A stretch of DNA of 64,000 nucleotides from Tenggerimyces flavus. GTDB taxonomy: Bacteria; Actinomycetota; Actinomycetes; Propionibacteriales; Actinopolymorphaceae. Where the stretch lies: the NCBI RefSeq assembly GCF_016907715.1, contig NZ_JAFBCM010000001.1, forward strand, positions 4,030,001 through 4,094,000, in the 5' to 3' direction. The position numbers were made by a program, and so were the translations under genes. Under the pieces are notes generated by a model. It saw only the letters and a program-made list of their open reading frames with translations, did no database searches and was not told where the DNA came from. Positions 8,438-16,763 of this stretch are shown here, one piece after another (the stretch's first letter is position 1; each line of letters starts with the position of its first letter).

Positions 8438-9730
8438 TTGCAGCAGCTGACCGGACTGGACGCATCGTTCCTGTCGAACGGTGCCCGAACACGGAGCGGG
8501 CATGTCGGCACGGTGTGCCTCCTCGATCCCAGTACGGCGAAGGAACCCCTCACCCTCGATCGCTTCACGCAGGCCATCGAGCCCCGTCTGTTCCTCCTCC
8601 CGAACTTCAAGAAGCGCCTCGTCGAACTGCCGTTGTCGCTCGAGCCGGCGTACTTCGTCGACGACGACGAGTTCGACATCGAGTTCCACGTACGTGAGCT
8701 CACGCTGCCGCGACCGGGCGACGACAAGCAGCTCGCCGAGCAGGTGTCGCGGCTGCATGCCCGGCCGCTCGACCGGAGCCGCCCGCTCTGGGAGGTGTAC
8801 CTGGTCAGCGGCCTGTCCGGCGACCGGCTCGCGATCTACAGCAAGGTCGACCACACGGTGCTCGAGGGCAGCGACCGCGACCTGCTCACCGCCGTGCTCG
8901 ACCTGACGCCGGAACGGCGCGAGTTGCCGCGCCGGCGGTCGCAGCCGCGGTCGAGCGGACTGGGGCAGCTGTTCAAGAGCGCGATCTCGGTCGCCAGCCA
9001 GTCGTTGCGGGTCGCCCAGCAGACCGCGAACGTCCTGCGGCTCGCGCCGAGCATCGTGTCGGCCGTCGCCCGTACGGTGACGCGGTCGGTGGAGGAGCCG
9101 GCGGTCGAGGAGGTCGGTCGGCGTGCGCCGCGGACTCCGTTCAACGCGGCGATCACCCAACGCCGGCGGTGGGCGTTCTGCTCGGTGCCGCGGACGGACG
9201 TCGAACGCATCGAACGTGCCGCGCAGCTCTCCGGCGACGCCGTCGTCCGCGCGCTCGCCGCCGGCGGGCTGCGGCGCTGGCTGATCGAGCACGAGTCGCT
9301 GCCCGCCGCGCCGCTCGTCGCGGCGGTCCCTGCCGACGGGCTGTTCGCGCGGCTGCCGACCCAGCACGCCGACCCGAAGGAACGGCTGCACGCCCTCCGC
9401 GGTGGCGCCGCCGTTCGGCCGATTCCCGCGCGGCTGCGGACGACGGACCGGATCAACGCGTTCAACCTCGTGCTCTCCACCACCGCCGGCCCGAACGTGC
9501 CGCTCTACCTCGCCGGCGCCGAGCTCACCGGGTCCTACCCGGTGTCGGCGATCGCGGACGGACACGGCCTCACGATCGCCGTGATCCGGCTTCGCGACCG
9601 CCTGTACTTCGGCATCACCGCCTGCCGCGAGCTCGTCCCCGACGCCGATCGCCTGGCGACGTACATCCGCGACGAGCTCCGCGTGCTGAAGAAGGCGGTC
9701 CGCAAGCCGCTCGAGTGGGTCGGCGGCTAA
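8438..9730 (+). CDS. WS/DGAT-family acyltransferase homologue with altered active site
   Basis: A 430-residue homologue of wax-ester synthase/diacylglycerol acyltransferases, which make storage lipids from acyl-CoA. The start is TTG 8438, supported by GAGGAGGGG at 8428-8435. Family landmarks are the N-terminal [24 protein letters not shown] and the C-terminal [20 protein letters not shown]. The catalytic HHxxxDG motif reads DHTVLEG (residues 138-144): the first His is Asp and the acidic residue is Glu, while the second His is kept. Activity may be reduced or altered. The stop codon lies in a 4-bp convergent overlap with the SnoaL gene. Confidence 0.82.
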   Translation: MQQLTGLDASFLSNGARTRSGHVGTVCLLDPSTAKEPLTLDRFTQAIEPRLFLLPNFKKRLVELPLSLEPAYFVDDDEFDIEFHVRELTLPRPGDDKQLAEQVSRLHARPLDRSRPLWEVYLVSGLSGDRLAIYSKVDHTVLEGSDRDLLTAVLDLTPERRELPRRRSQPRSSGLGQLFKSAISVASQSLRVAQQTANVLRLAPSIVSAVARTVTRSVEEPAVEEVGRRAPRTPFNAAITQRRRWAFCSVPRTDVERIERAAQLSGDAVVRALAAGGLRRWLIEHESLPAAPLVAAVPADGLFARLPTQHADPKERLHALRGGAAVRPIPARLRTTDRINAFNLVLSTTAGPNVPLYLAGAELTGSYPVSAIADGHGLTIAVIRLRDRLYFGITACRELVPDADRLATYIRDELRVLKKAVRKPLEWVGG

Positions 9731-10143
9731 GCGAGCCCGAGCTGGCGCAGCAGGCCGAGGTCGTCCAGCTGGCCCCACCGTTCGACGATCCGGTCACCCT
9801 CGATGCGGAAGACGTTCATGCCGCGCAACGTCAGTTTCTCGCCCGTCCCCGGTACGCCCATCAGCGTGCCCTTGTGCGTGCCCGTGGCGGTGAACTGCTC
9901 GACGACGAGGTCGCCCTCGGCGACGAACCGCACGACCGTCGACGTCCAGTCCGGCAACGCCTCGCGGAACATCGCGGCCGCGCGGCGCAGCCCCTCCTGC
10001 CCGTTCGGCGCGTCGGGGATCGGCGGGTCGTGGTCGACGAACGTCGGTGCGAGGTAGCGGTCGATCGCGCCGAGATCGCCTTGGCTGAAGAGCTCCTGGA
10101 TGAACCTGTCCACGAGCTGCTTGTTCTGTTCGGTGTTCGACAT
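9727..10143 (-). CDS. SnoaL-like polyketide cyclase/ester cyclase family protein
   Basis: A 138-residue single-domain protein with the NTF2-like alpha+beta barrel fold. The segments NKQLVDRFIQELFSQGDLGAIDRYLAPTF are followed by GQEGLRRAAAMFREALPDW, TGTHKGTLMGVPGTG and the terminal DRIVERWGQLDDLGLLRQLG, matching the SnoaL/ester cyclase group. These proteins cyclise polyketides or hydrolyse small substrates; many stand-alone copies are uncharacterised. The start is ATG 10143. It is divergent from the LuxR-type regulator at 10219, which is therefore a candidate regulator. Its stop codon overlaps that of the WS/DGAT gene. Confidence 0.8.
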   Translation of the reverse strand: MSNTEQNKQLVDRFIQELFSQGDLGAIDRYLAPTFVDHDPPIPDAPNGQEGLRRAAAMFREALPDWTSTVVRFVAEGDLVVEQFTATGTHKGTLMGVPGTGEKLTLRGMNVFRIEGDRIVERWGQLDDLGLLRQLGLA

Positions 10144-10218
10144 GTGCGTAGCGTCGGCGAGTCGAGCGTTCGCCCGTATCCCAGAAAGGTGGGAACTTTC
10201 GGGGGCATACTCGAACGC

Positions 10219-11226
10219 GTGACCTCGGCGGTGCTGGCGCGGGCGGAACGGGAGGTGGTCCGCCTCTGTCACAGCGGTCTCGACCCGGAAGCGTTGCGCG
10301 AACGCCTGCTGCGGACGCTGCGCCGGGCGATGTCGATCGACGCCGCGTTCTTCGCCACGGCCGATCCCGAGACGTTGCTGTTCACCAGCGCGTACGCCGA
10401 CGAACCCTTGGGCAGCGCGACCGACCGATTCCTCGCGAACGAGTACGGCGGCACCGACCACAACCGGTTCGCGGCCCTCGCGACGGCTCGTTCCCACGTC
10501 GCCTCGCTCGATGCCTCGACCCGGCGCGATCGGTTCGCCAGCAAGCGCTACAGCGAGATCATGCGACCGCTCGGGTTGGGTGACGAGCTGCGGGCGGCGT
10601 TCGTCGCAGGCGCCGACTGCTGGGGCTATCTGTGCCTACACCGCGAGGACGCCTCGGCCGGCTTCTCCCGTACCGAGGCCGCCCTCATCGCGCGGATCGG
10701 GCCGCACGTCGCGCACGGCCTTCGCCAGGGCGCGTTGCTGGGCTCGGTGTCGACGACGGCGCCACCTCCCGGCGTCCTGCTGCTCGACGATCGGCTGGAG
10801 GTCGTCGCGACCACCCCCGAAGCGTCCGACCTGCTGTCTCTGTTGCCGTGCGCGGCGGGGCTACCGGTCGCGGTGTACGCTGCCGCGGCCGCGTTGCGCG
10901 GCGGACAGCTGCCCACGGCCCGCGTTCGGGCCGCGGATGGCGGCTGGCTGCACGTGTATGCCTCCCGCCTCACGGCCGACCGCATCGCCGTCGTGGTCGA
11001 GCGCGCGACGCCCCACGCCACCGCTGCGCTGTTGCTGTCGGCGTACGGGCTCAGTCGACGCGAACGCGACGTCGCCACCGCTGTCATCCGCGGCGAGTCG
11101 ACGAAGGAGATCTCCGCGGCGCTCCACCTGTCGGAGTACACGGTGCAGGACCATCTCAAGGCGGTGTTCGACAAGGTCGGAGTCCGCAGCCGACGCGAGC
11201 TCGTGGGCCTGCTTCTCGGTGCGTGA
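10219..11226 (+). CDS. LuxR-type helix-turn-helix regulator with GAF-like N-terminus
   Basis: A 335-residue regulator. Residues 1-170 look like a GAF-type sensory domain (AAFFATADPETLLFTSAY, GYLCLHREDASAGFSRTEAALI). A middle region with a PAS-like pattern (GVLLLDDRLEVVATTPEA) follows. The C-terminus is a LuxR/NarL DNA-binding domain (LSRRERDVATAVIRGESTKEI, HLSEYTVQDHLKAVFDKVGV). It has no receiver domain, so it is not a standard response regulator. The GTG at 10219 was chosen; in-frame sequence further upstream is antisense to the SnoaL gene. It is divergent from that gene. Confidence 0.85.
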   Translation: MTSAVLARAEREVVRLCHSGLDPEALRERLLRTLRRAMSIDAAFFATADPETLLFTSAYADEPLGSATDRFLANEYGGTDHNRFAALATARSHVASLDASTRRDRFASKRYSEIMRPLGLGDELRAAFVAGADCWGYLCLHREDASAGFSRTEAALIARIGPHVAHGLRQGALLGSVSTTAPPPGVLLLDDRLEVVATTPEASDLLSLLPCAAGLPVAVYAAAAALRGGQLPTARVRAADGGWLHVYASRLTADRIAVVVERATPHATAALLLSAYGLSRRERDVATAVIRGESTKEISAALHLSEYTVQDHLKAVFDKVGVRSRRELVGLLLGA

Positions 11227-11234
11227 GCTGGGGC

Positions 11235-11266
11235 TTGCATTCGGTACCCGGGTACGGACTTACCGT
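11235..11266 (+). promoter_or_regulatory. MerR-type promoter/operator
   Basis: A -35-like TTGCAT (11235-11240) and a -10-like TACCGT (11261-11266) are separated by 20 bases instead of 17. The spacer is filled by the dyad GGTACCCGGGTAC (11243-11255). The long spacer with a central dyad is the hallmark of promoters activated by MerR-family metal or thiol sensors. The predicted start of transcription falls at or next to ATG 11273, so the transcript would be leaderless. No merR gene is adjacent; the only MerR-family gene in the window is at 49.3 kb and is of another subtype. Confidence 0.6.
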
Positions 11267-11272
11267 CGAGGC

Positions 11273-11599
11273 ATGAGTACAGACTGGGTGCCTTCCTCGT
11301 GCACGTTGCCGACGGTGGAGCAGCCGTTGCGAGTCGCGGAGTTCGACCAGCTGTTCGCGACCGCGGTGCGTGGTGTCGAACGGGTCGGGCCGACCCGCTT
11401 GCGGCTGCTGCTGGACGCCGCGGCCGAGGACGTCGCGAGGGAGCTGACCGACCGGGAGACGAGCTGCTGCTCGTTCTTCACGTTCAAGTTCACCCCGGCC
11501 GGCGACGGCCAGGTGCGGTTGGAGGCGAGCGTCCCGGCAGCTCATTCCGCTGTGCTGGACGCGCTCGCCGTACGGGCCTCGGCCAGACTCCGTTCATGA
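11273..11599 (+). CDS. small cysteine-containing protein, putative metal-response partner
   Basis: A 108-residue soluble protein of a widespread actinobacterial family without an assigned function. It has Cys10 in [15 protein letters not shown] and a paired cysteine motif in [16 protein letters not shown], followed by a short beta-rich C-terminus. The three cysteines and the MerR-type promoter suggest metal or thiol binding, but that is inference. GAGG at 11268-11271 is too close to the ATG to act as a Shine-Dalgarno site, which fits leaderless translation. The gene overlaps the UPF0060 gene by ATGA, so the two are translationally coupled. Confidence 0.75.
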   Translation: MSTDWVPSSCTLPTVEQPLRVAEFDQLFATAVRGVERVGPTRLRLLLDAAAEDVARELTDRETSCCSFFTFKFTPAGDGQVRLEASVPAAHSAVLDALAVRASARLRS

Positions 11600-11931
11600 C
11601 CATCGCGAAGTCGATCGTGCTGTTCGTCCTCGCCGCGCTCGCCGAGATCGGTGGCGCGTGGCTGATCTGGCAGGGCTGGCGCGAACACCGCGGCCTGTGG
11701 TGGATCGCTGCCGGCGTCATCGCCCTCGGCGCGTACGGCTTCGTCGCCACGTTCCAGTCCGACCCGAACTTCGGCCGCATCCTCGCCGCGTACTGCGGCA
11801 TCTTCGTCGCGGGCTCCCTCGCCTGGGGCGTCGTCGTCGACAAGTTCCGCCCCGATCGTTACGACCTGATCGGCGCCGCGATCTGCCTGGTCGGCGTCGC
11901 GGTAATCATGTACGCGCCGCGGAGCAGCTGA
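11596..11931 (+). CDS. UPF0060 (YnfA-like) small membrane protein
   Basis: A 111-residue protein with four transmembrane helices (roughly residues 5-24, 34-52, 62-80 and 90-107). The family pattern [55 protein letters not shown] and [15 protein letters not shown] is complete. YnfA proteins resemble small multidrug resistance transporters in size and topology, and some have been linked to drug or metal tolerance. The start codon overlaps the upstream stop (ATGA). Together with its partner and the MerR-type promoter, the pair looks like an inducible efflux or stress unit. Confidence 0.85.
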   Translation: MTIAKSIVLFVLAALAEIGGAWLIWQGWREHRGLWWIAAGVIALGAYGFVATFQSDPNFGRILAAYCGIFVAGSLAWGVVVDKFRPDRYDLIGAAICLVGVAVIMYAPRSS

Positions 11932-11965
11932 GGGTTGTCGGACCCCGGCGCTAGCGTTCCGGTCC

Positions 11966-13010
11966 ATGCCGCAGCAGCCGCCGGAGGCGAGACCTTTGGG
12001 TCCGGATGCCGAGGGGCAGTGGGTCCGACGGTGGCGGTCGCCGTCGTGGAACAGCGCCGTGGACGCCTGGGTGGGTGCTCGGCTCGCCGAGCGAGAGCGG
12101 CGCGTCTGTGGCGAGCCGGTCACGTACCGCGCGCGCTTCTGGTCGGTCGTCCGCTGCTATCCGACCGCCGAAGGTCTGGTGTGGTTCAAGGAGAACAACC
12201 CCGGGCACCTCTTCGAAGCCGGGCTGGTCACGGCGATGGCGCGGCTCGCCGGACGCTGTGGTCGTGCCGGTCGCGGTGGATCGTGAACGCGGCTGGCTGC
12301 TCACCGACGACTGCGGAGCGACGCTCACCCATCCCGACGTCGCCGACCAGCCGACCCGATGCGCCGTGGTCCGCGCGCTCGCCCGCTTGCAGTGCGCTCT
12401 CCTCGGCCGCCTCGACCGGACTGAGCACGACGGGATGGTCGTGCTCGAACCCACCGCGGCGGGCGAGCGCGTGCGCGCGATCGCCCGCGAGTCGGCGGCG
12501 CTTCCGGACGGGCATCCGCTCCTTCCCGAGCCCGACGTGCTGGAACGGGCGGAGCTCGCCGCCGACGTGCTGGATCGGCGTACGGCATCCCTCAGCGACA
12601 CCGTTCCCCTCGACCTCGAGCTCAACGACGTCTACGCCGCGAACGTCTTCGCCGACCGCTCGACCGGCACGCTCAGGCTGCGGTTCTTCGACTTCGGCAA
12701 CGCGATGTGGGGCCACCCGTTCGTCTCGCTGCACGGCTTCCTCGACTCGGTGGAGGAATGGACCCGGGCGCCGCTGCCGCGCCCGGAACCCGAGGCGCTG
12801 TGCGACGCCTACCTCGCCGTCTGGCAAGACCAGCTCGACGCCGACCCACAACGGCTGCGGGAGGAGCTCGCCGCCGCCGAGGTGTTGGTCTGGGTACACC
12901 GGCTCGTCGCGTGGGTGCGCCTCATTCCGCACGCGGACGCGCTCGAGCTCCGGACCAGGGCCGAGGTCCCACGGAAGTACCTGGCCAGAGTCGCCGCGCT
13001 CGCGGGCTAG
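11966..13010 (+). pseudogene. aminoglycoside-phosphotransferase-like kinase, frameshifted
   Basis: Two overlapping reading frames together encode one APH/choline-kinase-like protein of about 347 residues. The first frame starts at ATG 11966 and reads well to AGLVTAMARLA near 12250; the rest (PDAVVVPVAVDRERGWLL to the TAG at 13008-13010) lies in the frame one base over. The switch falls in ctcgccggacgct at 12245-12257 and would be repaired by restoring two C residues. After the shift the kinase core is intact: LELNDVYAANVF (catalytic Asp and Asn) and RFFDFGNAMWGHPF (DFG). It is either a recently broken gene or a sequencing error in a C-rich run. The stop overlaps the convergent response regulator gene by 4 bp. 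Confidence 0.75.
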
Positions 13011-13657
13011 CCGGGTGTGAGGCCGGCGGTGTGGGCGAGCAGGCCGGCCTGGGTGCGGTTGTCGCAGTCGAGCTTCACCAGGATCCGCGACACGTGTCCC
13101 TTCACGGTGGCTTCGGAGAGTCGGGTGCGCTCCGCGATCTGCGCGTTCGACATGCCGGCCGCCAGGCCCTCGAGGACGTCGGTCTCCCGGATCGTCAGCT
13201 GAGCGATCACCCTTTTCGCCTGCTGGGCTTGGGAGTTCTCCGACTCGCCAGCCCGGATGAGCCGCTGCGCCGCAGCTGGCGACAGCACCGCGTGACCACC
13301 GGCCGCCACGCGCACGAGGTTGACCAGCTCGTCCGGCGCCGTCGACTTCAGCAGGAAGCCAGCCGCACCGGCGCGCAGGGCGCGCAGCACGTACTCGTCG
13401 GCGTCGAACGTCGTCAGCACCACCACCTTCGGTGCGTGCCGCAACGCGACGATCCGCTGGGTCGCGACGATCCCGTCGACGTCCGGCATCCGCAGGTCCA
13501 TCAACACCACGTCCGGCTTGTGCCGCACCGTCGCCTCGACCGCCGCGGCGCCGTCGTACGCCTCGTCGACCACGATCAGATCGTCAGCGGCGGTCAGGAT
13601 CGTCCGCAGGTGCGTGCACACGATGCGTTCGTCGTCGACGATCAGAACCCGGATCAT
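13007..13657 (-). CDS. NarL/FixJ-type response regulator
   Basis: A 216-residue response regulator. The receiver domain (1-120) has the acidic pocket VDDE at the start, the phosphoacceptor Asp54 in VVLMDLRMPD, the Thr of VLTTFD and Lys104 in FLLKST. The C-terminal LuxR-type HTH (about 150-212) contains LTIRETDVLEGLAAGMSNAQIAERTRLSEATVKGH in shortened form. It is activated by phosphorylation from the kinase encoded immediately upstream; the genes overlap by ATGA at 13654-13657, giving translational coupling. Target genes are not identifiable, though direct repeats upstream of the kinase could be binding sites. Confidence 0.93.
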   Translation of the reverse strand: MIRVLIVDDERIVCTHLRTILTAADDLIVVDEAYDGAAAVEATVRHKPDVVLMDLRMPDVDGIVATQRIVALRHAPKVVVLTTFDADEYVLRALRAGAAGFLLKSTAPDELVNLVRVAAGGHAVLSPAAAQRLIRAGESENSQAQQAKRVIAQLTIRETDVLEGLAAGMSNAQIAERTRLSEATVKGHVSRILVKLDCDNRTQAGLLAHTAGLTPG

Positions 13658-14748
13658 GGGCGAGCTCCCGCCGTGGAAGTGGTCGGAACGTACGGCGACA
13701 ACGACGCCCGCACCTCGAAGCCACCGTCCGGAGTCGGCTCGGCGGAGAACGTCCCGCCCACCAGCTCGACGCGCTCGCGCAGTCCGTCGAGCCCGCTCCC
13801 CGCACCGACCACGTCGGCGTCGCGCGGCCGCGTCGCGGGTGAGTTGCGGACGACCAGGTCGACGTTGTCCGGCGCGTACCGCACCTCTACCGAGACGGAC
13901 CCACCGGGAGCGTGCTTGGCCGCGTTCGTCAACGACTCCTGAACCACGCGGAACAGTGTCCGCCACACCGTCGGCGCCACCCGCGAAGCAGAACCATGCT
14001 CTGTCAATGACACCTTGACGCCGGCAGCGACGGATGCCGCGACCAGGTCGGAGAGCGACTCCTCGCTCGGCTGGGCCTCGATCGGAGCGGACGGCCCGGA
14101 CCGCAGCACCCCCACCAGGTCGCGCAGCTCTTCCAGCGCGTGCGTCCCGGCGGTCCGCAGTTCCTCGGCCGCCGTCCGCACCGACGGGTCGGACGAGCTC
14201 ACCCGCAGTGCCCCGGCCTGCAACACCATCAGGTTGATCCGATGAGTGACGACGTCATGCATCTCGCCGGCGAGCCGGACCCGTTCCTCCGCCCGCGCCT
14301 GCTTGACGAGCACCGCGAGCAGCCGCCGCCGCGCGCCGAAGTAGAGACCGAGCAGGCCGCTACCGACGATCAGTGCGACCCCCAGGACCCGGTCCTCGGG
14401 CAGTGCGATCGCCCACACGCCCGCGCCGACGGCCCACGCCTGCGCCAGGACGGCGAACGCGACCCACTTCGCCTTGCGCTCAGAGTGCGCGCAGACCGCG
14501 TACGCCGAGGCCATCGACGCGTACGACGGTGTCAGCACGCTCAACGCCGCGACCACCGCGGCCGAGGCGAGCGGGCGGGTGCGGCGCCAAGACAACGCGG
14601 CGGCCGACAGCAGGTGCACGGCGACGTAGAACGCCAGCGGGCCATGGACGAGTCGCGAGGGTTGGGAGGGCAGCACCAGCTCCCGCGTGACCCCGATCGC
14701 GGCCACGACGGCAACCAGCACCAGGTCGAGGGCCGTCGATCGCTTCAT
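13654..14748 (-). CDS. membrane sensor histidine kinase, HisKA_3 type
   Basis: A 364-residue kinase partner of the downstream NarL-type regulator. Residues 1-150 form about five hydrophobic helices. The dimerisation and phosphotransfer segment EERVRLAGEMHDVVTHRINLMV holds the phospho-accepting His. The HATPase domain has NAAKHAPGGSVSVEV (N box) and GAGSGLDGLRERVELVGG (G box). This layout is the DesK/NarX-like class common in actinomycetes. No large extracellular sensor domain is present, so the signal is probably sensed within the membrane. The start is ATG 14748. The gene is divergent from the second DUF418 gene. Confidence 0.9.
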   Translation of the reverse strand: MKRSTALDLVLVAVVAAIGVTRELVLPSQPSRLVHGPLAFYVAVHLLSAAALSWRRTRPLASAAVVAALSVLTPSYASMASAYAVCAHSERKAKWVAFAVLAQAWAVGAGVWAIALPEDRVLGVALIVGSGLLGLYFGARRRLLAVLVKQARAEERVRLAGEMHDVVTHRINLMVLQAGALRVSSSDPSVRTAAEELRTAGTHALEELRDLVGVLRSGPSAPIEAQPSEESLSDLVAASVAAGVKVSLTEHGSASRVAPTVWRTLFRVVQESLTNAAKHAPGGSVSVEVRYAPDNVDLVVRNSPATRPRDADVVGAGSGLDGLRERVELVGGTFSAEPTPDGGFEVRASLSPYVPTTSTAGARP

Positions 14749-14774
14749 GGGCCAAACCGTACCCACTGCGAGCG

Positions 14775-14851
14775 GGCAAGACCTCCGCAGAACGTCCTGG
14801 TCAGAACGGGTGGACCACGACTTTCGACGGGGGTGGGCACGACCTCTGCAG
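14775..14851. promoter_or_regulatory. direct repeats in divergent promoter
   Basis: The 139-bp gap between the histidine kinase start and the second DUF418 gene holds two 16-bp direct repeats, GGCAAGACCTCCGCAG (14775-14790) and GGCACGACCTCTGCAG (14836-14851), matching at 14 of 16 positions and offset by 61 bp (about six helical turns). Placement and phasing suit a response-regulator binding site controlling both genes. Binding is inferred, not shown. Confidence 0.4.
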
Positions 14852-14887
14852 CTGTCCGGCACGCGCGCAGGCTGGTCGGATAGGGCC

Positions 14888-16024
14888 ATGACACAGACGA
14901 AGACCCGACCGAGAGTCCACCAGCTGGACGCCCTCCGCGGCTTCGCCATGTGCGGGATCGTGTTCATGAACATCCTGCAGATCACCGGGATGCCGCAGCT
15001 CACCGGCACGAGCGCGGAGCTGCCGGCGGCCACCGCGTTCGGCATGGCGTTCACGAACAGGTTCCTGCCGATCTTCGCGTTCCTGTTCGGGCTGAGCTTC
15101 GCGCTGTTCCTCGACAGCGCGAAGGAGCGGCACGACAAGCCGCGGCTCCTGCTGGTCCGGCGCCTCGTCGTGCTCGCGCTGCTCGGGCTTGCGCATGCCC
15201 TGCTCCAGCCCGGCGAGGTGCTGCGCTGGTACGCGGTGTTCGGGCTGCTCGTCCTGCTGCCGGCGTCGTACCTGCGCCGCCGGTGGATGCTCGTCCTCGG
15301 GATCGTGCTCGTCGCCGTGCCGACCGTCCTGGCCGCGCGCGGGTTCTTCATCCTCGGGCCGACCCTGATCCCCGGGCTGTTCCTGCTCGGCATGGCGGCG
15401 TTCCACTACGGCCTCGCCCACTCGATCGAACGGAGGACCCGGCAGCTGCTGGTCGCGTTCGGCGTCGGCGTGGTGGTCGCGGTCGGCGCGGGCTGGTGGG
15501 AGTACGCCGGGGGGCCGCGCAACCTCAACCGCGTCGAGATCGCCGGCCTGGCGTTCGCGTTCGTGTACGCGGTCGGCTATGTCCTCCTGCTCAGGACGCC
15601 GCTCGGCCGTCCACTCGGCTGGGTGTTCGAGCCGCTCGGCCGGATGGCGTTGACGAACTACCTGCTCGCCACCGTGCTGATCGTGCTCGCCGACCTGCTG
15701 ATCCGCTTCGACCAGCGGGCCGGCGCGTACGGAGCGATCCTCGCGCTCGGGGTCTCGATCGGTCTCGTGCAGGCGGTGCTCAGCCGGCTCTGGCTGCGCG
15801 ACCACCGGTACGGCCCGGCGGAGTGGGCGTGGCGCTGCCTGACCTGGTGGCAGCGGGTCCCGCTGCGCCGAGCCGGGTCAGAAGCCGGCGTCGGTGAGCG
15901 GCGGCAGGCCGGCGGAGAGCTCGACGACACGGTCGGGCGGCACCAGCCGCGCGCGGACGGCGCCGGAGGCGAGGCGCCTGGTCAGCGGGTCGAGGGGGAG
16001 GGTGCCGTTCGACGCGAGCAGTAG
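14888..16024 (+). CDS. DUF418 membrane protein with C-terminal extension
   Basis: A 378-residue polytopic membrane protein of the DUF418/YeiB family. The N-terminus is HQLDALRGFAMCGIVFMNILQ, followed by FLPIFAFLFGLSFALFL and a series of about nine helices. The C-terminal hallmark EPLGRMALTNYLLATV and the usual family ending WAWRCLTWWQRVPLRR are present. The frame then runs on for about 45 residues of Gly/Glu/Arg-rich sequence antisense to the next gene, before stopping at 16024. The family normally ends near the WWQRVPLRR segment, so the original stop may have been lost. It sits divergently beside a two-component system that may control it. Confidence 0.8.
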   Translation: MTQTKTRPRVHQLDALRGFAMCGIVFMNILQITGMPQLTGTSAELPAATAFGMAFTNRFLPIFAFLFGLSFALFLDSAKERHDKPRLLLVRRLVVLALLGLAHALLQPGEVLRWYAVFGLLVLLPASYLRRRWMLVLGIVLVAVPTVLAARGFFILGPTLIPGLFLLGMAAFHYGLAHSIERRTRQLLVAFGVGVVVAVGAGWWEYAGGPRNLNRVEIAGLAFAFVYAVGYVLLLRTPLGRPLGWVFEPLGRMALTNYLLATVLIVLADLLIRFDQRAGAYGAILALGVSIGLVQAVLSRLWLRDHRYGPAEWAWRCLTWWQRVPLRRAGSEAGVGERRQAGGELDDTVGRHQPRADGAGGEAPGQRVEGEGAVRREQ

Positions 16025-16735
16025 CACGTTGCCGTACCGGCGGCCCCGCAGCTGACCGGGCTCGGCGACCAGGGCGACGTCGGTGAACGCGGCGCGCATC
16101 GTCGCCGCCTCGGCGCGGGCGATCAGCTGAGTACTGCGGTCGGCGACGTTCGCGACATAGATGCCGTCCCGCCCGAGGACGCGGGCGACGTCCTGCGCGA
16201 ACTCGAGCGTGGTCAGGTGCGGCGGCACCTGGTCGCCGTCGAACGCGTCGCGGATCATCACGTCGTACGAGTCCGGCTGGAGGTGGGCGACGCCCTCGCG
16301 CGCGTCGCCGGCGCGGAGCTTGAACCCCTTCCGCCCGGGGGCGAACGCCTCGCGCATCAGGTCCACGATCACCGGGTCCAGCTCGAAGACGACCTGAGGC
16401 GAGCGCGGCCGGGTCGCGGCCACGTACCGCGCGAGCGTGCAGCCGGCGCCGCCGAGGTGCGCGACCCGCAGCGGTTCGCCCTCCGGCGCGCACACGTCGA
16501 GCAGGTCGCCGATCCAGCGCACGTACTCGAACTCCAGCCGAGTCGGGTCGCCGAGATGGACGTACGAGCTCGGGGCGCCGTTGACGACGACCATCCAGCC
16601 GTCCGGGTCGTCCCGGTCGGAGGTCAGCTCGATGAAGCCGGTCGCCGTCTCGTGCGTGCCCGCGTACGCCGCCGGTCCCGCCACCTTGGACTTGGTGGCC
16701 GGTCTGGTACGGCTCGGCGGGCGACGGTCTGGCAT
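15878..16735 (-). CDS. spermidine-synthase-like methyltransferase-fold protein
   Basis: A 285-residue protein with the polyamine-synthase Rossmann fold. It has VHLGDPTRLEFEYVRWIGDLL, the nucleotide-binding motif LRVAHLGGAGCTLARY, the acidic segment VVFELDPVIVDLMREAF, and the loop DAREGVAHLQPDSYDVMIRDAFDG. The aspartates that bind the diamine in true spermidine synthases are only partly kept, and no speD gene is nearby, so the substrate is uncertain. The ATG at 16735 was chosen because the longer frame reaches into the divergent arginase promoter. Its 3' end overlaps the DUF418 gene by 147 bp. Confidence 0.82.
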   Translation of the reverse strand: MPDRRPPSRTRPATKSKVAGPAAYAGTHETATGFIELTSDRDDPDGWMVVVNGAPSSYVHLGDPTRLEFEYVRWIGDLLDVCAPEGEPLRVAHLGGAGCTLARYVAATRPRSPQVVFELDPVIVDLMREAFAPGRKGFKLRAGDAREGVAHLQPDSYDVMIRDAFDGDQVPPHLTTLEFAQDVARVLGRDGIYVANVADRSTQLIARAEAATMRAAFTDVALVAEPGQLRGRRYGNVLLLASNGTLPLDPLTRRLASGAVRARLVPPDRVVELSAGLPPLTDAGF

Positions 16736-16763
16736 CCCCGCATGCTCTCGTAGGCTCACCCGC

